Shown: piece after piece, positions 1 to 8,310 of the stretch
Layout of the letters: the number at the start of each line of letters is the position of its first letter
Position numbering within the stretch: the first letter of the stretch is position 1
Assembly (NCBI RefSeq): GCF_022811725.1
Contig: NZ_CP094527.1
Coordinates: 5,518,001 to 5,582,000, forward strand
Length of the DNA stretch: 64,000 nt
Origin: Mucilaginibacter sp. SMC90
Lineage (GTDB): Bacteria > Bacteroidota > Bacteroidia > Sphingobacteriales > Sphingobacteriaceae
Direction of reading: 5' to 3'
The notes under the pieces: generated by a model
Seen by the model: only the letters and a program-made list of their open reading frames with translations
Database searches by the model: none
What the model was told of the DNA's origin: nothing
Position numbers and translations under genes: made by a program

Positions 1-2566
1 CAAGTTCATGTCCTTGTCCGTCGGTTTTATATTTTTCTTTCAAGCGTTCGGCGGGCCCTAATATCAGCGTAAGCGGTGTGCGAAATTCATGGGTTATATT
101 GGCAAAAAACCGAGTTTTTACTTCATTGAGTTTTTTTAATTGTGCGGCCTCATTTGCTTTTAATTGCACCTCATGATCCAGCAATTTCATGCGGATGCTG
201 TAACGGATATAACTCCAAACAAGTAACGCAATCAAGATACAGTAACATAAAATAGCCCACCAGGTGCGCCACCATGGTGCCCCTATAACTATAGTAACCG
301 TTTTAATGTGATTACTCCATTTACCGGCAGTATTACTTGCATTAGCTTTAAATGTATAAGTTCCCGGCGGTATTTTGGTGTAATTTGCTACAGGAACGTG
401 CCCTGCCAATACCCAGCCATCGTCATACCCTGTTAATTGATAACGGTAAGATAATTCATTTGGCTGGTTAAATTGCAACCCGGCAAATTCAAATGCCACC
501 GTATTTTGCCCATACGATAATGTCAATTTGTTAACAGCATTTAAAGGCGATTTAAACAAAACATCACCCCTGCGGGCACTAACAGAAATATTGTTGATCT
601 TTAAATTGGTAAAAGCAATATCGGGGTTGAAGTTATCATCTTTTACCGCCAAAGGATTAAACATTACCCATCCATCCGGACCGCCAAAAGCAAACTGACC
701 ATTTGGCAATCTAAGTTGATGAAAACGATTAAATTCATCGCCAGGTAACCCGTAAGCTGTCTGGAAGATCTTTATCTTGTGTGTAATAGGCTCAAACCTG
801 CACAAACCTTTATTGGTGCTTAACCAAAGGTACCCCAGCTTATCCATATCTATTGAATAGATAGTATTATCGGGTAAGCCATCGTCCAAAGTAAATGTTT
901 CGCATTTTAACGTTTTTTTGTTTAAGCAAATAAGCCCCTGGTAACTTCCAATCCATAAATAATCCCGTCGTGTTGGATCGGCTTTAAGAGCAAGCAGTTG
1001 ATTAGCAGGCAATCCCCCAGCCTTAGTATCGTAAATGAGCCGGTGCAGTTGTCGGGTTTTAACATCTAAATAAATCAACCCGCTGTTTTCTGTTGTTATC
1101 CAAACATTATCTTCGTCGTTAAAAATATCAAGTGGCAAAACTGCCGGACCAAAAGCTGCCTGTATGGCGTTATCTGCTATAAATGATAACCATTGTTTTG
1201 TTTTAGCATCATAATAAAGTATTTGACCATTGCTGCAAATAACCATTATTTGCCCATCGGTCGTAATTGTAAAACCTCTTATTATAATTTGATTTGCCAA
1301 TGAGAGGTTGCCTGAAAATACCCGTGGAAGTTTTACAAAAGATTGGCGTCCCTTATCATAATAACCAACTGTTTGTTTCAGCGCCATCCAAAGCCGGCCT
1401 TGCCTGTCATACGCCGAGCGGAAAAGGTACCCGGGTGCCGAAGACTTGCCATCAGCTGCCTGCCAATCAAACATCTCACTTAATGACAAGCTAAATTGCT
1501 TTTTCATCAAATCCTGAAAAAAACCCGTTTCGTATGAAAACGATTGAAAAAGTGGTGCAGTTAAATCCAACAGACGGATTCCCCCCGCATTAGTCCCTAT
1601 CCATATAAGTCCTGAGCGGTCGGCTAAAAATGACCGGATATTCAATGACCAATCGCCATCAGGCCTCAGCACTAAGGATACGCCCCTTTGATCATTGCTG
1701 TGAAAAATCTCTCCATCTGATTCAAAATATTCTGACTGATCGGGGCCTGCGCAAATATATCTTACCCCAGTTGCAGACACACGTGGTAATGCTACAACAC
1801 GATACGTTTTAAGCCCCGGATTAAAAAAAAACAACTGTTTTTGATCGCCCCACATGAGTTCGCCGTTTGCACGCTCATACAAGCCCACAACTTCTCTGTT
1901 AACATCATTGCTGAATTGCTGCGGAACGGGTGTAGGGTAAACCGTAAACTTACCTGTTGCCTTGTTAAGCGCACACAAACCACTACCGGTTAATACCCAT
2001 AGCTCATTTTTTCTGTCGGCAAGTAAGCCTAACAATACATTTGTTTGATGTAAATTATTCAGATACGTATACCTGTTAGCCTGTTTGCTAATTATGTTGA
2101 TATTAACCAATTCCTGAGACTGATCAATAGCCCAAAATGCAGAACCTTTATCTACCGTCCATGCCCGCCGGAAAAATTTAACGACGGTGTTCCCAAATAA
2201 ATAGTTTTTTGAAAAGTGTTCCAGTTGCTCTGTTTTTAAATCAAACAGATCAATCGCACCCGACTCGTATTCAATCCATAGCTTGTTACCAGCGCCCTTT
2301 TTTATTCCAATAATCAGATTAGATGCAATTGTTGAAGAATCGCGGATATTATGTTGAAACAGCTTAAAGTTAATGCCATCGTACCGGGTTAATCCTCCTC
2401 GAGTGCTAATCCACATAAAACCATTATCATCCTGAACCAGGCCCGAAATAAAGGACTGCGGCAGCCCGTCTTTTGTACTTAAAATGCGCAGCGATTGTGC
2501 CCCGGAAATTAAACCGGTAAAAATCAACAGAAAGAAAAGTAATATATATGATAATTTCTTAAACAT
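1..2566 (-). CDS. Hybrid two-component sensor kinase (HTCS), N-terminal part; 3' end outside the window
   Basis: This is the sensor half of a SusR/BT-type hybrid two-component regulator, which binds a glycan fragment in the periplasm and switches on the adjacent transport genes. The frame is open from ATG at 2566 to the window edge (about 855 residues, no stop). A signal peptide (about residues 1-23) precedes a long beta-propeller region of two-component-propeller repeats. A Y_Y_Y domain follows at about 697-757, with the typical YRYQLTGYDDGW stretch and a PWW motif just before one membrane helix (about 767-787). The HisKA H-box FANITHEFRTPLT places the phospho-acceptor His at about residue 826. 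The ATPase, receiver and AraC domains expected of the family would lie beyond the edge. It is divergent from susC/susD. Confidence is high for the family; the ligand is unknown. Confidence 0.9.
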   Translation of the reverse strand, partial: MFKKLSYILLFFLLIFTGLISGAQSLRILSTKDGLPQSFISGLVQDDNGFMWISTRGGLTRYDGINFKLFQHNIRDSSTIASNLIIGIKKGAGNKLWIEYESGAIDLFDLKTEQLEHFSKNYLFGNTVVKFFRRAWTVDKGSAFWAIDQSQELVNINIISKQANRYTYLNNLHQTNVLLGLLADRKNELWVLTGSGLCALNKATGKFTVYPTPVPQQFSNDVNREVVGLYERANGELMWGDQKQLFFFNPGLKTYRVVALPRVSATGVRYICAGPDQSEYFESDGEIFHSNDQRGVSLVLRPDGDWSLNIRSFLADRSGLIWIGTNAGGIRLLDLTAPLFQSFSYETGFFQDLMKKQFSLSLSEMFDWQAADGKSSAPGYLFRSAYDRQGRLWMALKQTVGYYDKGRQSFVKLPRVFSGNLSLANQIIIRGFTITTDGQIMVICSNGQILYYDAKTKQWLSFIADNAIQAAFGPAVLPLDIFNDEDNVWITTENSGLIYLDVKTRQLHRLIYDTKAGGLPANQLLALKADPTRRDYLWIGSYQGLICLNKKTLKCETFTLDDGLPDNTIYSIDMDKLGYLWLSTNKGLCRFEPITHKIKIFQTAYGLPGDEFNRFHQLRLPNGQFAFGGPDGWVMFNPLAVKDDNFNPDIAFTNLKINNISVSARRGDVLFKSPLNAVNKLTLSYGQNTVAFEFAGLQFNQPNELSYRYQLTGYDDGWVLAGHVPVANYTKIPPGTYTFKANASNTAGKWSNHIKTVTIVIGAPWWRTWWAILCYCILIALLVWSYIRYSIRMKLLDHEVQLKANEAAQLKKLNEVKTRFFANITHEFRTPLTLILGPAERLKEKYKTDGQGHEL

Positions 2567-2964
2567 TATTCATGCTTTAAAGCCATAATGCTTTTTAAAA
2601 ACTGGTGTACTTAAATACATCGGGCTAACCCGGCCAAACAACTATAAAAATCAAAACCAATACTATAACTCAGCTTAGCTTGAAAAGGCTAAATACGCCG
2701 CATTAGCCTGGTAAATAACTAACCTCAGTTATGTATTCAATAAAATGATATTTAACAATCTGCACATAATTACGTGTAAATATTTCCGGGTATCAAAATG
2801 TACAAAACTAAGCTCGTTTTTATAAACCATCGGTATTTATACCTCCCGTATTTTAGGAAATAAAAAAGCACTACCCCAAACGTGCATATATACCAACTAA
2901 ATTATTAAACGAAGTCTAATTTAAAAAAGGAGATTTATGATATAAAAACCAACACATAAAATAA

Positions 2965-2985
2965 GGGGCTATTCAACATAGCCCC
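2965..2985. repeat. Perfect 8-bp inverted repeat upstream of susC
   Basis: GGGGCTAT and ATAGCCCC flank a 5-nt loop. No T-run follows on the plus strand, so it is not a standard terminator there. It lies about 80 bp before the susC start and could be an operator or leader hairpin. Confidence 0.5.
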
Positions 2986-3012
2986 AAAAAGGATCGATCA
3001 GATAATCATATA

Positions 3013-3041
3013 AGCGGTTTTTCTCCTACAAAAACGCCGCT
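3013..3041 (+). promoter_or_regulatory. Leader hairpin just upstream of susC
   Basis: AGCGGTTTTT pairs with AAAAA and CCGCT across a 7-nt loop, with a 2-nt CG bulge on the 3' side. It ends 26 nt before the susC ATG, so it would form in the mRNA leader and could affect translation or stability. The function is inferred. Confidence 0.4.
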
Positions 3042-3067
3042 ATTATTCAATCAACAATTTGTAATTT

Positions 3068-6000
3068 ATGAAATATTTTAAACACCTAAATGGTGTAAGG
3101 GATAATTTTTTGCCCTATAGTTTCCTATCTGTATTTTTAACATCCCTCATTTTAACCGCTGCACCAATCTTGCCGGCAACAGCCAAAATTAACTTAAACG
3201 GGCACATTCAGGCAAACGATATATTAATTAAAGGCAAAGTAACCGACTCCAAAGGATTACCTATTCCGGGGGTAAATGTAAAAATTCAGGGAACAAAATC
3301 AACAACTATTACCGATAGTAACGGTTTGTTTAGCATTAAGGCACCTTCAAAATCAGGGACATTAGTTTTCACTTATGTGGGGTTCAGTTCTAAGACTGTG
3401 CCGTTTGATGGTTCGGATACTATTACCGTTATTTTAAATGAGCAAACCACCTCACTCAACGATGTGGTGATTGTTAGTTATGGCACGCAAAGCAAAAGAG
3501 ATGTTACAGGCTCTATAGCCCAGTTAGATGCAAGCAAACTGAAGGATTTACCAGTTGGCCAGTTTGCGCAACAACTGCAGGGGCAAATTGCAGGCGTTAA
3601 CGCTAACATCAATACAGGCAGGCCAGGACAGGGCTTGGCGATACAGATAAGAGGAGCCATTTCCATTAACGCCGGCAATTACCCGTTAATTGTAGTAGAT
3701 GGTCAACCTCTATCGGCTATAAACGGGCAAAACCCGATCAATAATATTAACCCCGATGAGATAGAAAGCTTTACTGTGTTGAAGGATGCTTCAGCAACAG
3801 CCTTATATGGATCGCGTGCGGCCAGTGGGGTTATACTTATCACAACCAAACAAGCCAAAGCGGGCAAAACCCGTATTGACTTTAACGGCTACTACGGTAT
3901 TGCATCATTAGATGGCAGCCACGTTCCGAAAATGATGGATGCCAATCAACTGGCTACTTTTATGAATGAATTTTTTCGGGACAAGATAAAGTATGAAGGC
4001 TATGTTAATCCTGCTACAGGAACCGCAACCGTACCTGCCGAATACGCAAACCCTGCTCAATATGGTAAAGGCACTAATTGGCTTAACCGCGTACTTCGTA
4101 ACGCACCTACCCAAAACTACAGTTTATCCATATCCGATTCGAGGGAAAAATCTTCAACAAGTATAATTGCCGGGTATTTTAAACAGGATGGAATTGTAAA
4201 GAACACGGGGTACGAGCGATATTCCATCAGGGTGAATAACGAATTAAGGCCAACCAGCAAAATCAAGATCGGCCTTAATGTAGCTCCTTCGTATCAAATA
4301 GACCACAATAGTGCGGGGAGCCCGACAGACGGCCAAAGAAATATCATTGAAGGTGCCTTGCTATCTTCACCCCTGATAAACCCTTTTAATGCCGACGGTA
4401 CGCCGGTAAATCAGGCAACCGGCTTCTTTTTACTGGCCGAACCCAATTTTGAACAGGTTGCACTAAACACAAACAATGTTGTTAAAACCACACGCTTGCT
4501 TGCTAACAGTTATATTCAGGTTGACGTTTTAAAAGGTTTAACATTTAAAACAAGCGCCGATGCGGATTTATCCGGTCAAACCAATAATCAATTTGTCAAT
4601 ACTATAGCTGCGGCAGGTTTTAACGCACCTCCTCCCCGCCCAATCAGCTCTATATCTGCTACAAGTGCCACAAGTAATTATTTATCGTGGGTAAATGAAA
4701 ATACACTTAATTATAAACTTTCATTTTTGAAGGATCATCAAATTGAAGCACTTGGAGGATATACTATCCAAAAATTCACCAACAATTCAAGTGCTGCTTA
4801 TGGCACCAATTTCCCCGACGCATCTATTCCTTACATAAGCGCAGCAGGTACAACTACAGGTACCAGCTCCTTTACCGAATGGTCGTTACTGTCAATGATT
4901 GGGCGTTTAAACTATAAATACCAGGACAAATACCTTTTCTCGGCTGCTATACGGCGCGATGGTTCGTCGAAATTCGGATCAAACAGGCAATACGGCGTTT
5001 TTCCTTCAGCATCTGTAGGTTGGGTTGTAACCAATGAATCATTTATGAAAAACATGCCAACCGTTAACAACCTTAAATTACGTGCCAGCTACGGGTTAAC
5101 GGGCAATAATAATTTCAATTCGGGAAATTATCCATCTATTTCATTATTGAGCCCAATAAAATATGTATTTGACAACACTGTAATTGGTGGAAAATATGTT
5201 AGCCAGGTTGGAAATGCAGACCTCACCTGGGAAAAAAATAAGCAGTTTGATTTTGGCGTTGATATCGGGATCCTGAATAATCGCATAACATTTACTTATG
5301 ATTACTATCATAAGATAACCGATGGCCTCTTGTATCAGATCGACCTGCCCGAATCATCTGGTTTTAGCTCAGTAAATGACAATATTGGCACATTTAAGTT
5401 TTGGGGTCATGAGTTTTCTGTCAACTCGGTGAACTTAACAGGGGCCTTAAAATGGAATACGAGTTTTAATATAACGTTCAACCGTAATTTAATCCAAAAG
5501 CTGGGCACACAAAACCTGCCTATTATGCCGCCTCAACCGTATGACTTTCCTAACATTCAGCAAGTTGGCAAACCTATCGGTATGTTTTACGGATATGTTG
5601 CCGATGGTGTTTATATGAATCAACAACAGTTTGACTCACAACCTAAAGATGTTACTTCGCAGATAGGAACAGTCAGGATGAAAGATATCAACGGTGACGG
5701 AAAAATCACACCCGATGACCGCACTATAATAGGCAACCCTAATCCCAATTTTCTATTTGGCCTGACTAACCATTTCACTTACAAAAAATTCGACTTGAAT
5801 ATCGTATTATCCGGTGCGATAGGTGGGCAAATAGAAGATGAAAGGGCACAAAGTGCTGCAAACCTTGATGGGGCGTTTAACTTATATGCTAACCAGCTTG
5901 ACCATTGGCGGTCGCCTTCAGACCCGGGAAACGGCACTGTACCCCGCACCTTAGCTGGAACTACAGCACTTTACCGCACAGTTAACTCCCTTTGGGTGCA

Positions 6001-6256
6001 TGATGGTTCATACGTAACCTGCAGAAACTTCACATTAGGCTATACCTTTAAAATTGCCAATAATAAGTACATCAACAACCTCCGGGTATTCTCCAGTGTA
6101 CAGCAGTTGTTTACGATTACCAAATATCCTGGTTTTAGCCCCGAAACAAACAGTCAGGGATCGGCTAACCTGAACGGGCTTAATATAGGTGTAGACAATA
6201 CTCAATATCCTATACCGAGAACCATCTCATTTGGCGTAAACATGGGATTATTTTAA
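3068..6256 (+). CDS. susC: SusC/RagA-family TonB-dependent outer-membrane transporter
   Basis: This is an outer-membrane channel that imports an oligosaccharide (or similar ligand) using TonB energy. At 1062 residues it has the usual SusC length. A long signal region (about 1-40) leads into a carboxypeptidase-regulatory-like beta-sandwich (about 53-127, beginning LIKGKVTDSKGLPIPGVNV). The plug follows, with the family signature near VIVSYGTQSKRDVTGSI and LYGSRAASGVILITTK, and then a 22-strand barrel ending in a short aromatic C-terminus (VNMGLF). The susD gene starts 24 bp downstream, so the two are surely one operon. No glycoside hydrolase lies to the right, so the substrate cannot be inferred here. 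The symbol denotes the family, not an assigned starch substrate. Confidence 0.93.
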   Translation: MKYFKHLNGVRDNFLPYSFLSVFLTSLILTAAPILPATAKINLNGHIQANDILIKGKVTDSKGLPIPGVNVKIQGTKSTTITDSNGLFSIKAPSKSGTLVFTYVGFSSKTVPFDGSDTITVILNEQTTSLNDVVIVSYGTQSKRDVTGSIAQLDASKLKDLPVGQFAQQLQGQIAGVNANINTGRPGQGLAIQIRGAISINAGNYPLIVVDGQPLSAINGQNPINNINPDEIESFTVLKDASATALYGSRAASGVILITTKQAKAGKTRIDFNGYYGIASLDGSHVPKMMDANQLATFMNEFFRDKIKYEGYVNPATGTATVPAEYANPAQYGKGTNWLNRVLRNAPTQNYSLSISDSREKSSTSIIAGYFKQDGIVKNTGYERYSIRVNNELRPTSKIKIGLNVAPSYQIDHNSAGSPTDGQRNIIEGALLSSPLINPFNADGTPVNQATGFFLLAEPNFEQVALNTNNVVKTTRLLANSYIQVDVLKGLTFKTSADADLSGQTNNQFVNTIAAAGFNAPPPRPISSISATSATSNYLSWVNENTLNYKLSFLKDHQIEALGGYTIQKFTNNSSAAYGTNFPDASIPYISAAGTTTGTSSFTEWSLLSMIGRLNYKYQDKYLFSAAIRRDGSSKFGSNRQYGVFPSASVGWVVTNESFMKNMPTVNNLKLRASYGLTGNNNFNSGNYPSISLLSPIKYVFDNTVIGGKYVSQVGNADLTWEKNKQFDFGVDIGILNNRITFTYDYYHKITDGLLYQIDLPESSGFSSVNDNIGTFKFWGHEFSVNSVNLTGALKWNTSFNITFNRNLIQKLGTQNLPIMPPQPYDFPNIQQVGKPIGMFYGYVADGVYMNQQQFDSQPKDVTSQIGTVRMKDINGDGKITPDDRTIIGNPNPNFLFGLTNHFTYKKFDLNIVLSGAIGGQIEDERAQSAANLDGAFNLYANQLDHWRSPSDPGNGTVPRTLAGTTALYRTVNSLWVHDGSYVTCRNFTLGYTFKIANNKYINNLRVFSSVQQLFTITKYPGFSPETNSQGSANLNGLNIGVDNTQYPIPRTISFGVNMGLF

Positions 6257-6280
6257 TATTCAACTACTTAGTAACTAAAA

Positions 6281-7825
6281 ATGAGAAATCGAATTACATA
6301 CATCACATTATTGCTTATCGGGCTGGGCTTTGTTTCATGCAAAAAAAGCTTTATCGCGCTTACTTCAAAAACCGAATTAAATACAGCGAACTATTTTAAA
6401 ACATCCGATGAGTTTCAACAGGCACTTGTAGGCGTATACCAGGCGCTGCGCGGCTGGGCCCAACCAACAAGCTGGCTCATGGGCGAAGCCAGGACAGATA
6501 ACAGCAGATATGTTATAAACCCTGCTAACAGGGGGATCTCCAATGTTTACATGGAAAATATTAACGACTGGGTTGACGATTCTTTTAACTCTTTTACAGA
6601 GTCAAAATACACCAATGATTACATTGGCATTCAACGCGCCAATATTATTTTAGATCAAATTGCAAATGCCAATATAGATGCCGCAACTAAAAACAGCGTT
6701 ACCGGCGAGGCTGAAACATTAAGGGCCTTTTTCTATTTTGATCTGGTACAATATTATGGTGCTGTACCGCTAAATCTTCATACGGTTACCAGCCCTGCCG
6801 ATGCTTTTTTAACCCGCGCAGAACCCAACGCTGTTTATACGGCCATTATAAATGATTTAACAGATGCCATAAAAAAGCTACCGGCCAAAATTACGTTCCC
6901 ACAAAGCGGGCGGGCTACCATAGGAACAGCTCAAACATTGCTGGCAAATGTTTACATGGTGCAAAAGAAATATGCCGAGGCGGCAACATTGTTAAAATCA
7001 GTTACACAACTGGGCTATCAGTTAAATTCAAAATATGCTAATGTTTTTTTAACTACTAATAAAAACAGTGCCGAATCAATATTTGAAGTGCAGTATCAGC
7101 AGGGTGCTGCAAATGGTCAGTATAGCACGTTTATATATAACTTTATCCCTCCGGTAATTAATACCACAGTTATAACTGGTGTTAACACCAATACCATAAA
7201 CGGCGAGGCGCAAAATGTACCAACCCAGGATATTATCGACTCGTACGAAACTGCTGATGCCCGTTTAGATGCATCTGTGGGTGTTATTCAGGGATATTAT
7301 GACGGCTCATCAAATTTTGTTCCTGAAAGCTTGCAAAGCATCATAGGTTATAAAACGCCGGCAAATAAGGTAGCTAAACTGTTTGCAAAAAAATTCCTGC
7401 ATCCAAGCACTACAGCAGGACAAACAGATGATAACTGGCCAGTTTACCGTTATTCAGATGCCTTACTAATGCTTGCAGAAAGTCTTAATGAACAGGGAAA
7501 CTCGTCAGAAGCATTACCTTATTTAAATCAGGTAAGACAAAGAGCTGGATTAACACCGTCAAATCAAACCGACCAAACCTCATTACGTGCAATTATAGCC
7601 CACGAAAGACGCATTGAACTGGCTTTTGAAGGTAAAAGATGGACAGATTTGCTCAGAACCGGGCAAGTTGCAACTGTTATGACAGCGTTTGCAAAAAAGG
7701 TTAAACAGCAGGATGCATCAGTGCCGGCCAACGCCTATAATATAACTGCAAACCGGCTGTTGTTTCCGATCCCTGCTACAGAAATTCAAATCAATCCTAA
7801 AATAACTCAAAATCCGGGGTACTGA
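6281..7825 (+). CDS. susD: SusD/RagB-family surface glycan-binding lipoprotein
   Basis: This is the lid lipoprotein that sits on SusC at the cell surface and captures ligand. It has 514 residues, a lipoprotein signal ending in GFVSC (Cys20), an N-terminal TPR-like SusD region with the conserved AETLRAFFYFDLVQYYG segment, and the C-terminal RagB/SusD block with YRYSDALLMLAESLNE and HERRIELAFEGKRWTDLLR. It ends in NPKITQNPGY, typical of the family. It is co-transcribed with the upstream susC and is followed by a strong terminator. Ligand specificity cannot be read from the sequence. Confidence 0.93.
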   Translation: MRNRITYITLLLIGLGFVSCKKSFIALTSKTELNTANYFKTSDEFQQALVGVYQALRGWAQPTSWLMGEARTDNSRYVINPANRGISNVYMENINDWVDDSFNSFTESKYTNDYIGIQRANIILDQIANANIDAATKNSVTGEAETLRAFFYFDLVQYYGAVPLNLHTVTSPADAFLTRAEPNAVYTAIINDLTDAIKKLPAKITFPQSGRATIGTAQTLLANVYMVQKKYAEAATLLKSVTQLGYQLNSKYANVFLTTNKNSAESIFEVQYQQGAANGQYSTFIYNFIPPVINTTVITGVNTNTINGEAQNVPTQDIIDSYETADARLDASVGVIQGYYDGSSNFVPESLQSIIGYKTPANKVAKLFAKKFLHPSTTAGQTDDNWPVYRYSDALLMLAESLNEQGNSSEALPYLNQVRQRAGLTPSNQTDQTSLRAIIAHERRIELAFEGKRWTDLLRTGQVATVMTAFAKKVKQQDASVPANAYNITANRLLFPIPATEIQINPKITQNPGY

Positions 7826-7896
7826 TTAGCTGCGGGAAATAACAGCATGCCAATGGTTCTGCGCTTAAATCTACTTAATAGTTTTTAACAACTTCA

Positions 7897-7927
7897 GGAG
7901 GCTGTCTCTACGAGACGCCTCCTTTTT
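7897..7927 (+). terminator. Rho-independent terminator of the susCD operon
   Basis: GGAGGC plus GTCTC pair with GAGAC plus GCCTCC around a TAC loop, with one bulged T, followed by five Ts. It lies 72 bp after the susD stop. Confidence 0.85.
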
Positions 7928-8071
7928 ATATTTTATCTATCGGATTTTGTTATGAGTTAAACAAATCTTTCATTTATCTGATAACTCAATAACATAACTT
8001 TATTCATAAAACATTGGACAAGTAGTGCTTGCTAAAGCAAATTTTCCACGTAAAAACGGCCCCATGAGGGC

Positions 8072-8106
8072 ATAAAAAAAGCCCATTTACAAATGTAAAT
8101 GAGCTT
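8072..8106 (-). terminator. Rho-independent terminator of tRNA-His
   Basis: Read on the minus strand, a 12-bp stem (AAGCTCATTTAC with GTAAATGGGCTT, one T-G pair) closes a 4-nt loop and is followed by a T-run. It starts 12 nt after the mature tRNA end. Confidence 0.85.
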
Positions 8107-8118
8107 TAGAAAAAAGGG

Positions 8119-8193
8119 GGTAAATGATGGGGCTCGAACCCACGACCCTCGGTACCACAAACCGATGCTCTAACCAACTGAGCTACATCTACC
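8119..8193 (-). tRNA. tRNA-His (GTG anticodon)
   Basis: The cloverleaf can be folded by eye. The acceptor stem GTAGATG pairs with CATTTAC (one G-T), with the extra G at position -1 opposite C73 that marks tRNA-His. The anticodon stem TCGGT/ACCGA closes the loop TTGTGGT, giving anticodon GTG. The T-arm is GTGGG-TTCGAGC-CCCAT. The CCA end is not encoded, as is common in Bacteroidota. It stands alone between susD and the copper ATPase gene and has its own terminator. Confidence 0.95.
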
Positions 8194-8273
8194 GTTTTCG
8201 AGAGTGCAAAAATAGAAAACTATTGGTTACTTGCAAACTCTTTTTTAAAATTACATTAAACTTACCTATTTAA

Positions 8274-8305
8274 TTTAGAACGATTATGATTAATAGGTAG
8301 TTTTG
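8274..8305 (+). promoter_or_regulatory. Candidate Bacteroidota-type promoter of the copper ATPase gene
   Basis: TAGTTTTG at 8298-8305 matches the -7 consensus TAnnTTTG. TTTA at 8274-8277, 20 bp upstream, is one mismatch from the -33 TTTG. The start codon lies only 5 nt after the -7 box, implying a very short or absent leader. Confidence 0.4.
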
Positions 8306-8310
8306 TAATT

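Larger units (their letters stand above)
2567..3067. promoter_or_regulatory. Divergent regulatory region between the HTCS gene and susC
   Basis: About 500 bp without a credible gene separate two divergent starts. It holds two inverted repeats (2965-2985 and 3013-3041). By analogy with other HTCS/Sus loci it should contain the regulator's binding site and both promoters, but I cannot point to a convincing -33/-7 promoter pair. Confidence 0.5.

Noticed and set aside
2965..2985. Terminator of the HTCS gene or an upstream gene
   Set aside because: It lies upstream of both divergent genes, so there is no transcript for it to end, and no T-run follows on the plus strand.
100..7900. Complete polysaccharide utilisation locus
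   Set aside because: Only the sensor and SusC/SusD are in view; no carbohydrate-active enzyme gene lies inside the window, so the substrate and full extent cannot be claimed.
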